This document shows, in pieces, positions 12,301 to 20,567 of a stretch of DNA of 64,000 bases. The stretch's first letter is position 1; each line of letters opens with the position of its first letter. The DNA lies in NCBI RefSeq assembly GCF_050436995.1, contig NC_134765.1:5669501-5733500 (forward strand), in the 5' to 3' direction. Source of the stretch: Anticarsia gemmatalis (lineage: Eukaryota; Arthropoda; Insecta; Lepidoptera; Erebidae). The translations under genes and the position numbers were made by a program. The notes beneath the pieces were generated by a model, which had not been told where the DNA came from, made no database searches, and worked only from the letters and a program-made list of their open reading frames with translations.

Positions 12301-13010
12301 CGGCCGCCGTCGACGCCGGCCGACCCGGCTGAGGGTGAACCGATCCCGACCACCACCACTACTACCGTAAAGCCGACCACTACTAGCAAGCCTACGACCA
12401 CTACCAAAGCCCCACAACACATTGAAGATGATGAGAATGACATTGCTGTGAGACCAGAACCTCCTAAAGCCCCAGAAGCTCCAGAAACCCCAGAAGTCCC
12501 TGAAGCTCCTGAGAAACCTGAGGCTCCAGAACACCCAATTGTGAGTAACAGATTTAGTTTTTTATAGATGCAAGTACAAATTAATTTTTATTAAATAATA
12601 TCATTTTTTAATTTACAGGACAATGAAATCGATAACCCTGATATCTGCAACTCAGAAGAAGATTACATATCTGACAAAAAACAGTGCAACAAGGTAAATT
12701 TTTAATCGTAACGCTAATCAAAACTTCGCGCAAAAGTTAATAGAGCAGAAAAGCTTTATAAATCTCGTTCAAACCATTAAAGTTAATTGGTTCGGTCGTA
12801 TAAATGAAAAAATAAAGTTTTCATACATTAGAATTTGTTACAAGCTTAGTTTTGAATTGTATATTTATGAGACGTTTTATTTTTCAGTACTGGAGATGCG
12901 TTAATGGCGAAGGCGTGCAGTTTACTTGCATGCCAGGAACAGTGTTCAATACAAAACTGAACGTTTGCGATTGGCCCGCGAACTCCGATCGTGAAGAATG
13001 CAAAGCCTAG
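6328..13010 (+). CDS. Cht5: Insect group I chitinase (Cht5-type), complete, 10 coding exons
   Basis: Secreted endochitinase (GH18, EC 3.2.1.14) that hydrolyses beta-1,4-GlcNAc bonds of cuticle chitin in moulting fluid. Coding exons: 6328-6385, 7338-7507, 7805-7970, 9461-9683, 10088-10211, 10852-11049, 11553-11849, 12289-12540, 12619-12693 and 12888-13010. All introns are GT-AG and the joined frame stays open for 561 codons, close to the roughly 565 residues of silkworm chitinase. Domain order: hydrophobic signal peptide (about 1-20), GH18 barrel (about 24-395), Thr/Pro/Glu-rich linker (about 396-500), CBM14 chitin-binding domain (about 504-560). The four GH18 motifs are present: KFMVAVGGW (98-106), FDGLDLDWEYP (139-149, proton donor Glu147), MSYDLRG (214-220) and GAMTWAIDMDD (367-377). 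N-glycosylation sequons occur at Asn86, Asn304 and Asn408. No inactivating change is seen. The start is the only ATG before a signal peptide. Family and motifs are established knowledge; the exon joins are read from the sequence. Confidence 0.97.
6386..7337 (+). other. Cht5 intron 1
   Basis: A phase-1 intron of 952 bp between the signal-peptide exon and the GH18 start. It is AT-rich and I see no repeat or ORF of note. First introns of insect genes often hold regulatory sites, but none is identifiable here. Confidence 0.85.
7338..7507 (+). CDS. Cht5: Cht5 exon 2 (start of GH18 domain)
   Basis: Residues 20-76. The acceptor is TTCTAG at 7332-7337 and the donor GTAAGA at 7508 (phase 0). It contains the first barrel strand, RIVCYFSNWAVYRPG, with a Cys and aromatic residues conserved in insect chitinases, then CTHIIYSFIGV. 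Signal-peptide cleavage is expected near Ala20 to Ser22. Confidence 0.96.
7805..7970 (+). CDS. Cht5: Cht5 exon 3 (GH18 motif I)
   Basis: Residues 77-131 plus one base of codon 132. The acceptor is CAACAG and the donor GTAAGT at 7971 (phase 1). It carries KFMVAVGGWAEGG, the conserved GH18 region I (residues 98-110), and the sequon Asn86-Phe-Thr. Confidence 0.96.
7971..9460 (+). other. Cht5 intron 3, with a LINE remnant
   Basis: The longest Cht5 intron (1490 bp, phase 1). Apart from the RTE-like remnant at about 9098-9187 it holds AT-rich sequence without recognised features. Introns 2 (297 bp), 4 (404), 5 (640), 6 (503), 7 (439), 8 (78) and 9 (194) also hold nothing recognisable. Confidence 0.85.
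9098..9187 (+). mobile_element. RTE-like LINE remnant (reverse transcriptase C-terminus)
   Basis: In one frame the stretch 9113-9184 reads FRRVGHVERMSERRLMRKIY and continues for four residues to a TAG stop. This resembles the GHVERM...L..KIY segment found near the C-terminus of RTE/BovB-type endonuclease-reverse transcriptases that are common in moth genomes. Only about 25-30 codons survive, so it is a dead fragment inside intron 3 in the sense orientation. The assignment comes from motif memory and no search was run. Confidence 0.6.
9461..9683 (+). CDS. Cht5: Cht5 exon 4 (catalytic motif)
   Basis: Residues 132-205 plus two bases of codon 206. It holds the catalytic signature FDGLDLDWEYP at 139-149, with Asp143, Asp145 and the proton donor Glu147. 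The acceptor is TTTTAG-like (TCTTTAG). The donor GTAAGT starts at 9684 inside the apparent CAG codon, which is completed by the first G of exon 5 (phase 2). Confidence 0.97.
10088..10211 (+). CDS. Cht5: Cht5 exon 5 (GH18 motif III)
   Basis: Residues 206-247. The acceptor is TTGCAG at 10082-10087 and the donor GTAAGT at 10212 (phase 0). It encodes ELDAIHVMSYDLRGNW, in which Met214, Tyr216 and Asp217 belong to the substrate-binding/catalytic site, and ends YEKLNV. Confidence 0.96.
10852..11049 (+). CDS. Cht5: Cht5 exon 6 (GH18 insertion region)
   Basis: Residues 248-313. The acceptor follows a long T tract (TTTGTGTCCAG) and the donor is GTATGG at 11050, both at phase 0. It includes GIPFYGRSFTL (267-277), the conserved barrel strand after the catalytic site, and the sequon Asn304-Ala-Thr. 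Confidence 0.96.
11553..11849 (+). CDS. Cht5: Cht5 exon 7 (GH18 C-terminal part)
   Basis: Residues 314-412. It carries the last GH18 motif GAMTWAIDMDDF (367-378), the Cys335/Cys382 region and the start of the linker (TVPPP, about 400-404). The acceptor is TTTTTACAG and the donor GTAAGA at 11850, both phase 0. This is the largest coding exon. Confidence 0.97.
12289..12540 (+). CDS. Cht5: Cht5 exon 8 (Thr/Pro/Glu-rich linker)
   Basis: Residues 413-496: PEWARPPSTP, then Thr-rich blocks (likely O-glycosylated), then a repeated Pro-Glu-Ala/Val tract (about 471-494). This is the PEST-like linker between catalytic and chitin-binding domains of group I chitinases. The acceptor is CTGCAG at 12283-12288 and the donor GTGAGT at 12541, both phase 0. 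The antisense strand is open for 132 codons across this repetitive tract, a by-product of its composition. Confidence 0.95.
12619..12693 (+). CDS. Cht5: Cht5 exon 9 (CBM14, first half)
   Basis: Residues 497-521. It contributes Cys506 and Cys519, the first two of the six CBM14 cysteines. The preceding intron is only 78 bp. The acceptor is TTTACAG and the donor GTAAAT at 12694, both phase 0. Confidence 0.94.
12888..13010 (+). CDS. Cht5: Cht5 exon 10 (CBM14, second half, stop)
   Basis: Residues 522-561 and the TAG stop at 13008-13010. It begins YWRC and carries Cys525, Cys535, Cys548 and Cys559, completing the six-cysteine peritrophin-A-type (CBM14) pattern. The aromatic residues Tyr522, Trp523 and Trp550 are candidates for chitin contact. 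The acceptor is TTTTTCAG. Confidence 0.95.
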   Translation, partial: YWRCVNGEGVQFTCMPGTVFNTKLNVCDWPANSDREECKA

Positions 13011-14050
13011 AAACATACGTGAATAGACCGCTTTTGTGGTCATTCTGGAGATACCATTAGATCAAAATCGCATTCGACTTGCAAGACAGCTGATAAATTA
13101 TGTTTCGCCCCTTGCGGGTCGGAAGTGAGCAACATTGCATTGTGGAGCATTCATGTTCACATGTCCATTGATAACGTACTATCTAGTAAATGGGAGAACT
13201 ACTGTGAGACTCACAAATGTGTTTAGTGATACCAACTTGCTATTTGTTTGATATACAAATTATGTTATTGGTTTTAAGCTATATTTGCTTGTTTGCTCTC
13301 TCTAGTTTTGATCAAATGGTACCCTAATACTCATTATATAAGCTCAAAAGATTTTATTATCTTACTAATATTGTCGTATTTTGTTTCATCTAAAACATAA
13401 TACGCCAATGTTTTATTACATTATTATTGTAAGTGGTTAGGACTCGTGTGATTTTGTATTTAGTTATTTACTTAAGTGAATAGTTCGTTAGAGTAGCAGG
13501 ATACTTAATTCGAAGTTTGTAAAGTAAAGACTAAGGTCTTTAAGTGACTGATTTGAAATAAGTACAGAAGTCCTGTGAATATAGACTATAGTCTTGTTTG
13601 ATATCAGAAAAAAAGGAAAAAGATATTGAGATTACTAAGTAAAATAATCTAAATAAGGGTCGTGTAGTGTACAAGACTGCATTGAATAGAAATAAATAAA
13701 AAATAAGTACTTGTAAGTCTATTTCCCAATCGATATTTTTATATTCACGAAAAAGATATTTATGAAGTTGCATGAACCAGGAGAGTGTTATTTGCTCATT
13801 GTAGTTTGTAAAGAACAGAAGTTTCCGTCGATAACTGTATTCAACAACTGTTATAAAGTTATGCCAGCAGAATTGTATTTATTTTATAAATTTGTTTCAA
13901 CTCCGAAGCCAATTAGACTCTCTCGGCTTTTGGGGGATTTAAATGAATTTTCCCCCCACTTGTCGCGAGTGGTCGCTTGCTTAACCACTCTTAGCTTAAT
14001 TTATTTATTTTAATAATTTTAAGACAATAAATTATGCAAAATACCCGGCG
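13011..14050 (+). other. Cht5 3' UTR (extent inferred) and candidate poly(A) region
   Basis: Sequence after the Cht5 stop has no exon and stays AT-rich. Two sets of AATAAA hexamers could end the transcript: overlapping copies at 13691-13700, and one at 14026-14031 followed by a GT/T-rich stretch (about 14049-14063) that suits cleavage. The distal site gives a 3' UTR of about 1 kb. An 84-codon open frame at 13762-14013 lies inside and resembles nothing known to me. The true end needs transcript data. Confidence 0.5.
14026..14031 (+). promoter_or_regulatory. Candidate distal poly(A) signal of Cht5
   Basis: Canonical AATAAA followed within 40 bases by a GT/T-rich stretch. It sits only 38 bp before a Helitron-like insertion that starts at 14069. 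An alternative tandem AATAAA lies at 13691-13700. Confidence 0.5.
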
Positions 14051-14068
14051 GTCTTTTTATTTTTATCA

Positions 14069-14317
14069 CTAGCTGACCCGCGCAACTTCGCTTGCGTTAC
14101 ATAAAAGAGAATGGGTCAAAACTTCCCCGCTTTTGTAACATTTTTCGTTGCTACTCCGCTCCTATTAGTCGTAGCGTGATGATATATAGCCTATAACCTT
14201 CCTCGATAAATGGGCTATCTAACACTGAAAGAATTTTTCAAATCGGATCAGTAGTTCCTGAGATTAGCGCGTGCAAACAAACAAACAAACTCTTCAGCTT
14301 TATAATATTAGTATAGA
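14069..14317 (-). mobile_element. Non-autonomous Helitron-like element, copy 1
   Basis: Read on the - strand it begins TCTATACTAATATTATAAAG and ends GGGTCAGCTAG, flanked by A and T as Helitrons require. A short hairpin (CGCAA...TTGCG) lies about 10 bases before the CTAG end. It has no coding capacity. The insertion is 38 bp beyond the distal Cht5 poly(A) signal. A small duplicated 'gtataga' lies beside its outer end (14321-14327). Confidence 0.8.
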
Positions 14318-15757
14318 TAAGTATAGATTATGACAGTTGAGTGTGCCAGTGTTGTTCAAGAAGGCGAATTTAGACCTTGCTCATTTTAATCATGTTTTGC
14401 ACGATATTTAAGATCTATTCATAGTATTTGCGGGGATTCATAACTTAGGTATATCTTATACATAAATATGTGCAATACTAAAATGCAAGACAATTAATTG
14501 TTCTATATAAAAATATGTGTGATTCGATTATTTTGTCAGACGATACTTAAGTACCTTCTACCTAAATTCTCTCGTCTCATACAAATGATAGCAACTTCAC
14601 TAATGTTATCGTTTTGTATCGGGTTGCTCGTTCAAAATGATCAGGCGCTTTAAGTGCCAGTGAAAACTTGTAACATTCGGCGGCTATATCCAAGTAAAAT
14701 GTAAGCTATATATTATTTACAAGTTATTTAGCCTTTCTCCGGAAGGGGTTGGTCGGGGTAACAACCCTTACATTTTTTACAAAAGTTTCTGTTAAGATGT
14801 TAAGACTTTTTGTTTACGATATCTCAAATTTCTATTAACATTTATGTAAGGCTCTTTATAGGTGAGTAAAATTTTTATGAATCTTCTAAAATATAAAACA
14901 TTTTTCTTTAAGGTTTAAGTGGAGAGAATTACTTTTTCAAGTATTTAATAGCTGTGACTTTAGGCGTCTCGGTGATAAAATATTCTTGTAGTAACTATTA
15001 ATTAGTTTGTTCAAAGTTTAGCCTTCGTAAACAGAACCCGAGACGGGGTTTAATAAGTAAATATCTAACCGTCAAATCGTTTTTATACTGGATTTCTTTA
15101 ATCAATCGTCGACACTTTAAAGCTAAGCGGCCCTCGTAAAAAACAGCTTTGGAATAAAAACTAAAACGGGGTATCTTTATAAAATTATTCTCGGTCACTG
15201 AGCCCAGTTTCATTCTCTAATAAAAGTGAAAAGGTCCTTCCATTGAGCTGAAAATGTGATCTTTACCTTGGCTTAGTATAACTGACGCCTGGTAATCCAA
15301 GAGCGCGTGTAAAATCGAGACCCTTGGACCCTATAGGTGACATCGACCTTAATTATTTATATCCCACACACTTACACAGTTAAATATATTTGTCCCTTTT
15401 TACCTTCGATGCACGTATTTATACCTGACCTTTATTATGTATTTAAAAGGAAACGATATGGTTTTATTATAATTAAAATAAATTGATGTAGGCGGGCTTT
15501 GAAGTCTGGCAAGAACATGTTTTCTCTTTGTAGACGTTGTAAAAACATGTTCCTACCACACACATTATAATACACAATCGAATTGAGATTTTTACTAATA
15601 TACCTACAATTTATTAGATGTAGTACCTACATACCTATATTTATTATGATACTAAGGTATACCCAATTAATTCTAAGTATTACTTTCATATACCGTTGCA
15701 AATCAATCCCATTATGCAAACACTACAACATATTAATAACACGCGTTTATATAAATA
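14318..15757. other. Intergenic, nothing recognised
   Basis: AT-rich sequence between Helitron-like copies 1 and 2. I see no exon, RNA gene or structured repeat. Confidence 0.6.
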
Positions 15758-15923
15758 CTAGCTGACCCGCGCAACTTCGCTTGCGTCACATAAGAGAGAA
15801 TGGATCATAGTTTTCCCCGTTTCTGTAACATTGAAAGAATTTTTCAAATCGGACCATTAGTACCTGAGATTAGCGCCTTCAAACAAACAAACAAACTCTT
15901 CAGCTTTATAATATTAGTATAGA
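15758..15923 (-). mobile_element. Helitron-like element, copy 2 (internally deleted)
   Basis: It has the same two ends as copy 1 (CTAG with its hairpin on the left, GTATAGA on the right) but is only 166 bp. About 80 bp is missing between the TGTAAC and TGAAAGAATTTTTC blocks. Intact ends and loss of the middle suggest a deletion derivative. Confidence 0.8.
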
Positions 15924-16374
15924 AGATTTAACTTAAACTGAAACAACTTCCTTTCTTTACTGTGGCTATAATTTTGATAAATTTCTTTTATTTCTGAACA
16001 GTTGGGTACAAGGCTAGGAGGTATACTTTTTGTTTTCGACAGTGAAAAGACTAAACGAGTGTCTTCAGTGTACAGCGATGGTATGCGATTACATCGAGTA
16101 AGCTCGTCTTTCATGACTTCAAAGTTTTCGCAGGTCGTAACAAAGTGTTACACTTCGTTAGGCATTAATTAATTCGTTACAAAGCGTCGGCTTTTACATT
16201 TTGTTATACATTAACACCCCTTCTCATGGTATTATAAGTTAGGTATTCATCAAGCTATAGTATACCTATTTAGGATACTTATTGTTATATTACGTTTTAT
16301 GCGTACTAACTAATTTATTTTTAAAATATTCACTCAAGTTATAATTTTATTATGTGTGTATAAGAAATAATTAT

Positions 16375-16562
16375 CACCTGCTCCAACGGTGAAGGGAAAC
16401 ATCGTGAGGAAACCTTGCATGCCTTAAAGTTTAATACATTTATTGAGGGCATGCAAAGTCCCCAACCCGCACTTCGCCAGCGTAGTGGCCGCAAGGCCTA
16501 ACCCCTCCCTCATTATGGGAGGAGACCCTTGCTCAGCAGTGGGATATTAATGGGTTAAAATT
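16375..16562 (+). mobile_element. LINE-tail/SINE-type moth repeat
   Basis: Contains GGGAAACATCGTGAGGAAAC, GCATGCC, then CCCGCACTTCGCCAGCGTAG, GGCCTAACCCCTCCCTCATT and GACCCTTGCTCAGCAGTGGG, and ends in an ATTTATTT tail. This ordered string is a familiar moth LINE 3' end/SINE body. Shorter relatives occur at 36694-36778, 45443-45530 and (reversed) 49748-49800. Confidence 0.75.
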
Positions 16563-17350
16563 ATTTATTTATTTATATAATTTTTTGCCTGTATTGACGC
16601 TTATAAATGGAATATCCTCTATATGGTTATAGTGACAACAAATGTGCTAATTTAATTTGTAAAGTAAATTGATAAATTGATCCAGAGTCGGTTTAACTAG
16701 GAGTGGGTATAGTATTTTCATGTTTATATGACATATCTTTAGTATGACCAATCTCGAAACTTATAATCTTGAACGTAGTTTTTTAAAGCAAATAATATTA
16801 TAACTGTTTTTAGTGTTTTTTAACCACATTTTAGACAAAATCTTTCCTAGAGATATGGTTTAGTACGAATTTATCCACATTAGAGAATATTCCTGTTCAT
16901 AGAGACGCTACTATTAGTATTAAGTCTCAACCTACACAAAATTAACCCGACTTGTTGTAATTCTACGGAATTTCAGTTTATTATTGTATTATTATAACCT
17001 TTATATAGTTATCATATACTTGCTTATTATCGAAGTAAACAAAGACATTTGTGTTCGTATAATGTGTGGGTACTTAGTAATAACAATAAAAACTTTGCTC
17101 TTTCTATACTGATTATACCAACGTTGAGAAGATCCGTTGGACTGTAACAGGATAAAGATAACCGTTATTGAAATCTTCACCTTTGTTATAAATAAACGAG
17201 GCTTATTAAAATTAAATAAGAGATGGTAACTAGAGTTTTAAAAATATTTTTTTATAGATATCACTATTTTATAGAAATTCAATAAAAACAAATAAATAAA
17301 AAATCTCAGGCGAATAACATAACGTAAAGTGTCTATAACGAAACACACAC
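16563..17350. other. Intergenic, nothing recognised
   Basis: AT-rich stretch between the LINE-tail repeat and the tRNA gene. No exon or repeat is identified. Confidence 0.6.
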
Positions 17351-17352
17351 AT

Positions 17353-17359
17353 AAAAAAA
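17353..17359 (-). terminator. Pol III terminator of tRNA-Pro
   Basis: Seven A on the + strand (T7 on the transcribed - strand sense), five bases beyond the tRNA 3' end, is a standard Pol III stop. Confidence 0.85.
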
Positions 17360-17364
17360 TATTT

Positions 17365-17436
17365 GGGCTCGTCCGGGATTTGAACCCGGGACCTCTCGCA
17401 CCCTAAGCGAAAATCATACCCCTAGACCAACGAGCC
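17365..17436 (-). tRNA. tRNA-Pro (anticodon AGG)
   Basis: The reverse strand reads as a complete 72-nt cloverleaf. The acceptor stem GGCTCGT pairs with ACGAGCC. The A box is in GGTCTAGGGG, the anticodon loop TTAGGGT carries AGG, the B box is GGTTCAAATCC in the T arm, and the discriminator base is C. Relative to the usual eukaryotic tRNA-Pro(AGG), one anticodon-stem C is T, giving a G-U pair that should be tolerated. No intron; CCA is not encoded, as expected. A T7 Pol III terminator follows. It is unrelated to Cht5. Confidence 0.96.
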
Positions 17437-17513
17437 AGCTGATGTAATCTTAGAAATTACATACAACATTATTAAACACGCTTATGAAGAGAAAGGCCCA
17501 CGCACCTACGCAG

Positions 17514-17555
17514 TGACGTCATCGTACGAAACCGAAATACCATAGTAGTCACGTG
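17514..17555. promoter_or_regulatory. CRE palindrome and E-box near tRNA-Pro
   Basis: TGACGTCA at 17514-17521 and CACGTG at 17550-17555 sit in a GC-richer stretch about 80-120 bp upstream of the tRNA 5' end. They could belong to an unseen promoter or have no function. Only the motifs are seen. Confidence 0.25.
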
Positions 17556-18316
17556 CGCCGCTTGTGGACACGTAAAAGTTACAAAATATCCGAACGGCCG
17601 CTGATTCTTAATACTCTATGCATATACCATGTGTTAGAGCGAGAATACCGAAGACAATGGACTGGTAAGAAAGAGACAGGACGAGTTGAACGCAAGTGTT
17701 CTTAGCACCGTAGTTGATCTACATACGACAGGGATAAACTGATGTCGGATTTAGTTATCCCATATTGATTCTGGCGTTTACACTTCACTTGACCGAACTA
17801 TTGGTTTAAGGGATTCGTATGGTAATTTAATTGAATTTGAACTATTTGTATGGGCAATTATTACAGACGTTGTATGAGAAATTTAATTGCAATAATTTTT
17901 ACTTAGACTTTTTACATGTTAGCAATTTTGCATCCACATTTTAAGGATTTAAATAATAAAGTTATAGTATTTTTGTACTGCTGTGAACATATTTCAATGC
18001 ACCTCTATTGCATAATATACTAAAAAAAGCAGTTTTGACTAGGTACCTAATTACTTTTAAATAAAATGTCTCAGCTTGTCTTCAAAGAAATTAATTCTCA
18101 GAACTCTATCACTTGTTTTAATATTTATTATTTTTATTATATTGTTATCCTTTATCTAATTAAATTGGGCATCTACTTATTCATTTAATAAATAATTAAT
18201 ATTCTAACATTTGCGCTCAGTATTGACTGAAACGATCAAACAATCATTAATCATACATAGTATTCTGTCCAAAAATATATATTCACCCGTATATTTTTAT
18301 ATAATAATATAATATG

Positions 18317-18428
18317 ATTGCCCTTGTGATCCGGGTGTTAGTGCACGCTGCTGTTGATCATGAGGTCTCAAGTTCGATTTTAAGATCGGGCAATGTGTCA
18401 TTGGTCATCTTGCATTTATATAAGAATA
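18317..18428 (+). mobile_element. tRNA-derived SINE fragment
   Basis: GTGATCCGGGTGTTAGTGCA, then GGTCTCAAGTTCGATT (B-box-like) and AAGATCGGGCAATGTGTCAT. The sequence 'ggttcgattcccagatcgggca' with a following 'tcattgg' is the usual body of a common moth SINE. It is followed directly by the Helitron-like element at 18429. Confidence 0.6.
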
Positions 18429-18616
18429 CTAGCTGACCCGGCAAACGTTGTTTTGCCATTAAAATTAAATAAAAAAAACATTGTCCAGCGGACAAAATTG
18501 TGAATCTAAACCATTCTCAGATCCCCTACACACAAAAAATTCCATCAAAATCGGTCCAGTCGTTTAAGAGAAGTTCAGTGACATACACACTTACAGAAGA
18601 ATTATATATATAAAGA
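18429..18616 (-). mobile_element. Second Helitron-like family member
   Basis: Left end CTAGCTGACCCGGCAAACG with a hairpin GGCAAA/TTTTGCC. The right end TATATATATAAAGA reads TCTTTATATATATA on the - strand, again an A|TC...CTAG|T arrangement. The interior block CCATCAAAATCGGTCCAGTC is widespread in moths. It shares only the CTAGCTGACCC end with the five other copies. Confidence 0.65.
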
Positions 18617-20150
18617 TTTTTCATATTTCATATCATAGTGGGTTTGGTAACCTGCACGACTTAATTATGGCAATATTCTCGCCCACTATAACATGGTACT
18701 AACATTGTAAATGGCGAAACGTGGGTGTAATTCTTACACTCTGCCTACACTCTCAAGTAAGTGTTATGTATGTAATAAAATAATGTAGAATAAATATTAT
18801 ATTAATAAACGAATATTAAACTCAATAATACATTAATATGAAAACAATAGAATCAAGAATTGCTTTTCAATTTTAGCTCGTATTGTTGAAGTATGAAAGT
18901 CGATAGATTTTATCACAAAGCCAACTGATAAATACTATATCAATGGATTCTAATCTTTATAGTTCAGAGAGATAAGGATACAATTTTAGACGCAGTTATA
19001 TTTATAGTATCTGCCTTTGTTGTTTGGGTTTTGATACACCACGTCTGTATTTTTTGACTCATAAATATAATATCTTTGAACATTAGACTCTTCATTGGGA
19101 TAAAAATACCAATTTGACTAATTAAAAAGGTATTTAAAAATTAATGATGAAGAATTGGTAATTAAAATTTTTTTTCGTCCTTATCCCACGTTTCAGCATG
19201 TTTCCTCTCCAAAACATGCTGTAAAGGATATAAAAACTGACCGCCTGCTTGACTACTCCTTTACAACAAGATATGGGTCAACAATTAAAAAAATATAAAC
19301 TCTAAAAACTTATGTGTACAAGGGTTATATTTGAGTTTGCTCTTTAATTTATTTGAAAATTACCGCTTTACTATGACAGGGTTTCTAAATACCTTTTACG
19401 TTTAATATTAGAATGTAAAGCGTCCTTTAAACTAATTTCCCCGTATTTTGTTCTGAACTTTTCTGAAAATGTTTACTGTGTAAACACATTTTATTTTATT
19501 TCGTCACGTGCTGCTATGTGCGTGAGAAGTAAGAATATGTAAATATAAAGCCGAGCCTTATTTTAACGTGCTGTTAAAAAATAATAACAACAGTTCATCA
19601 TAATACTTAGCTCATTGTTTAAAATATACAACAACTATTCCAGATTATTATTTTGAATGGAAATTAAATGTCTTAATAGTCGAACACATAGATTAAACAT
19701 TACTATAATTATGGAAGTAACACAATGACATGCTAAGACGGTAAGTCTTAGGTTTGATTGCTTAATACAAGTCCTATTCGTAGAAATATAATTTTTTTTT
19801 TATGGTTTTGCTAAAGTTATTACTTAAAATGAGATAGTGTAAAGCTTCATGTAATTAACTTGGAAATATATAACAGATGTATAAGCTACTCATACCTGCC
19901 ATGCATATACTTGCCTATTATTAAGGGGCTTATTCCGTTGTTAAGGTTTCATACAAGAAATTTGCGTGATGTGTGCCGGCAAATCCGACAGGTCCTGAAA
20001 AGGGTACGCTTAATAAAACATTGTTCTACGGGTTTATTGCATAGATAAATCATTTTAAAATATAAAATGTCTAGTAAACCATTAGGTTGATGGATAATCC
20101 AATTACAAAATACTTCTAGAAACAATCTAGAACTACACATAAAAGTGCAA
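18617..20150. other. Intergenic, nothing recognised
   Basis: AT-rich, no exon, RNA gene or repeat that I can name. Confidence 0.6.
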
Positions 20151-20567
20151 AATTTCAGTCAATCCGCGCATCGGGCCGCGCACAAGCGTAGCGGGAGTGT
20201 ACCCGCTCAAGGCGCTAGTACCTCCATGGAAAGCGAGCGCGCCGTCCTTACGCTGCTGCTTGCCGCCATTGCCGAGCTTTCCCGCGAAAAACTTATAACA
20301 GACAATTCAATCACGTATGTTTAAAAACCGAACGTGCTATCGTTTTAAAAATATTTTTTTCTGCCAGAATGTGAATGACAAAGTTTGACTAAAAAGTTTG
20401 TAACAATGGGTTAAATATTTGTGCGAAATCGAGCACAATAAAAGGAAAATAAGTATAAAAGTGATGAAAAAGATGTTTTTTGGTTTAAAAGTTTTTGTGT
20501 ATCGGACTAGTGTGTGGGACTGCTTGTAGAAGAAAGAAAAAAATATATATGCGCTCCTGTAGAAAGG
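20151..20567 (+). promoter_or_regulatory. GC-rich tract, possible promoter and first exon
   Basis: An abrupt CpG-rich block (about 20160-20290) stands in AT-rich surroundings. It opens with TCAGTC (20155-20160), which fits the arthropod initiator. Two good splice donors follow: GTATGT at 20315 and GTAAGT just after 20567. This combination suits the start of a gene whose later exons lie beyond a long intron, but no downstream exon was found in the window. It could equally be an isolated GC-rich regulatory sequence. Confidence 0.4.
20226..20324 (+). CDS. Candidate small ORF or first coding exon in the GC-rich tract
   Basis: ATG at 20226 opens a 32-codon frame starting MESERAVLTLLLAAIAEL and continuing through acidic and basic residues to a TAA at 20322. 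The peptide resembles an amphipathic helix and the codons are far more GC-rich than nearby sequence. A GTATGT donor at 20315 lies inside the frame, so this may be an 89-nt first exon (20226-20314, phase 2) rather than a complete ORF. I do not recognise the protein. Confidence 0.3.
   Translation: MESERAVLTLLLAAIAELSREKLITDNSITYV

Noticed and set aside
12136..12534. 132-codon open frame on the - strand
   Set aside because: It is the antisense of the repetitive Cht5 linker exon; its Arg/Gly/Phe-rich composition mirrors the Pro/Glu/Thr codons on the + strand.
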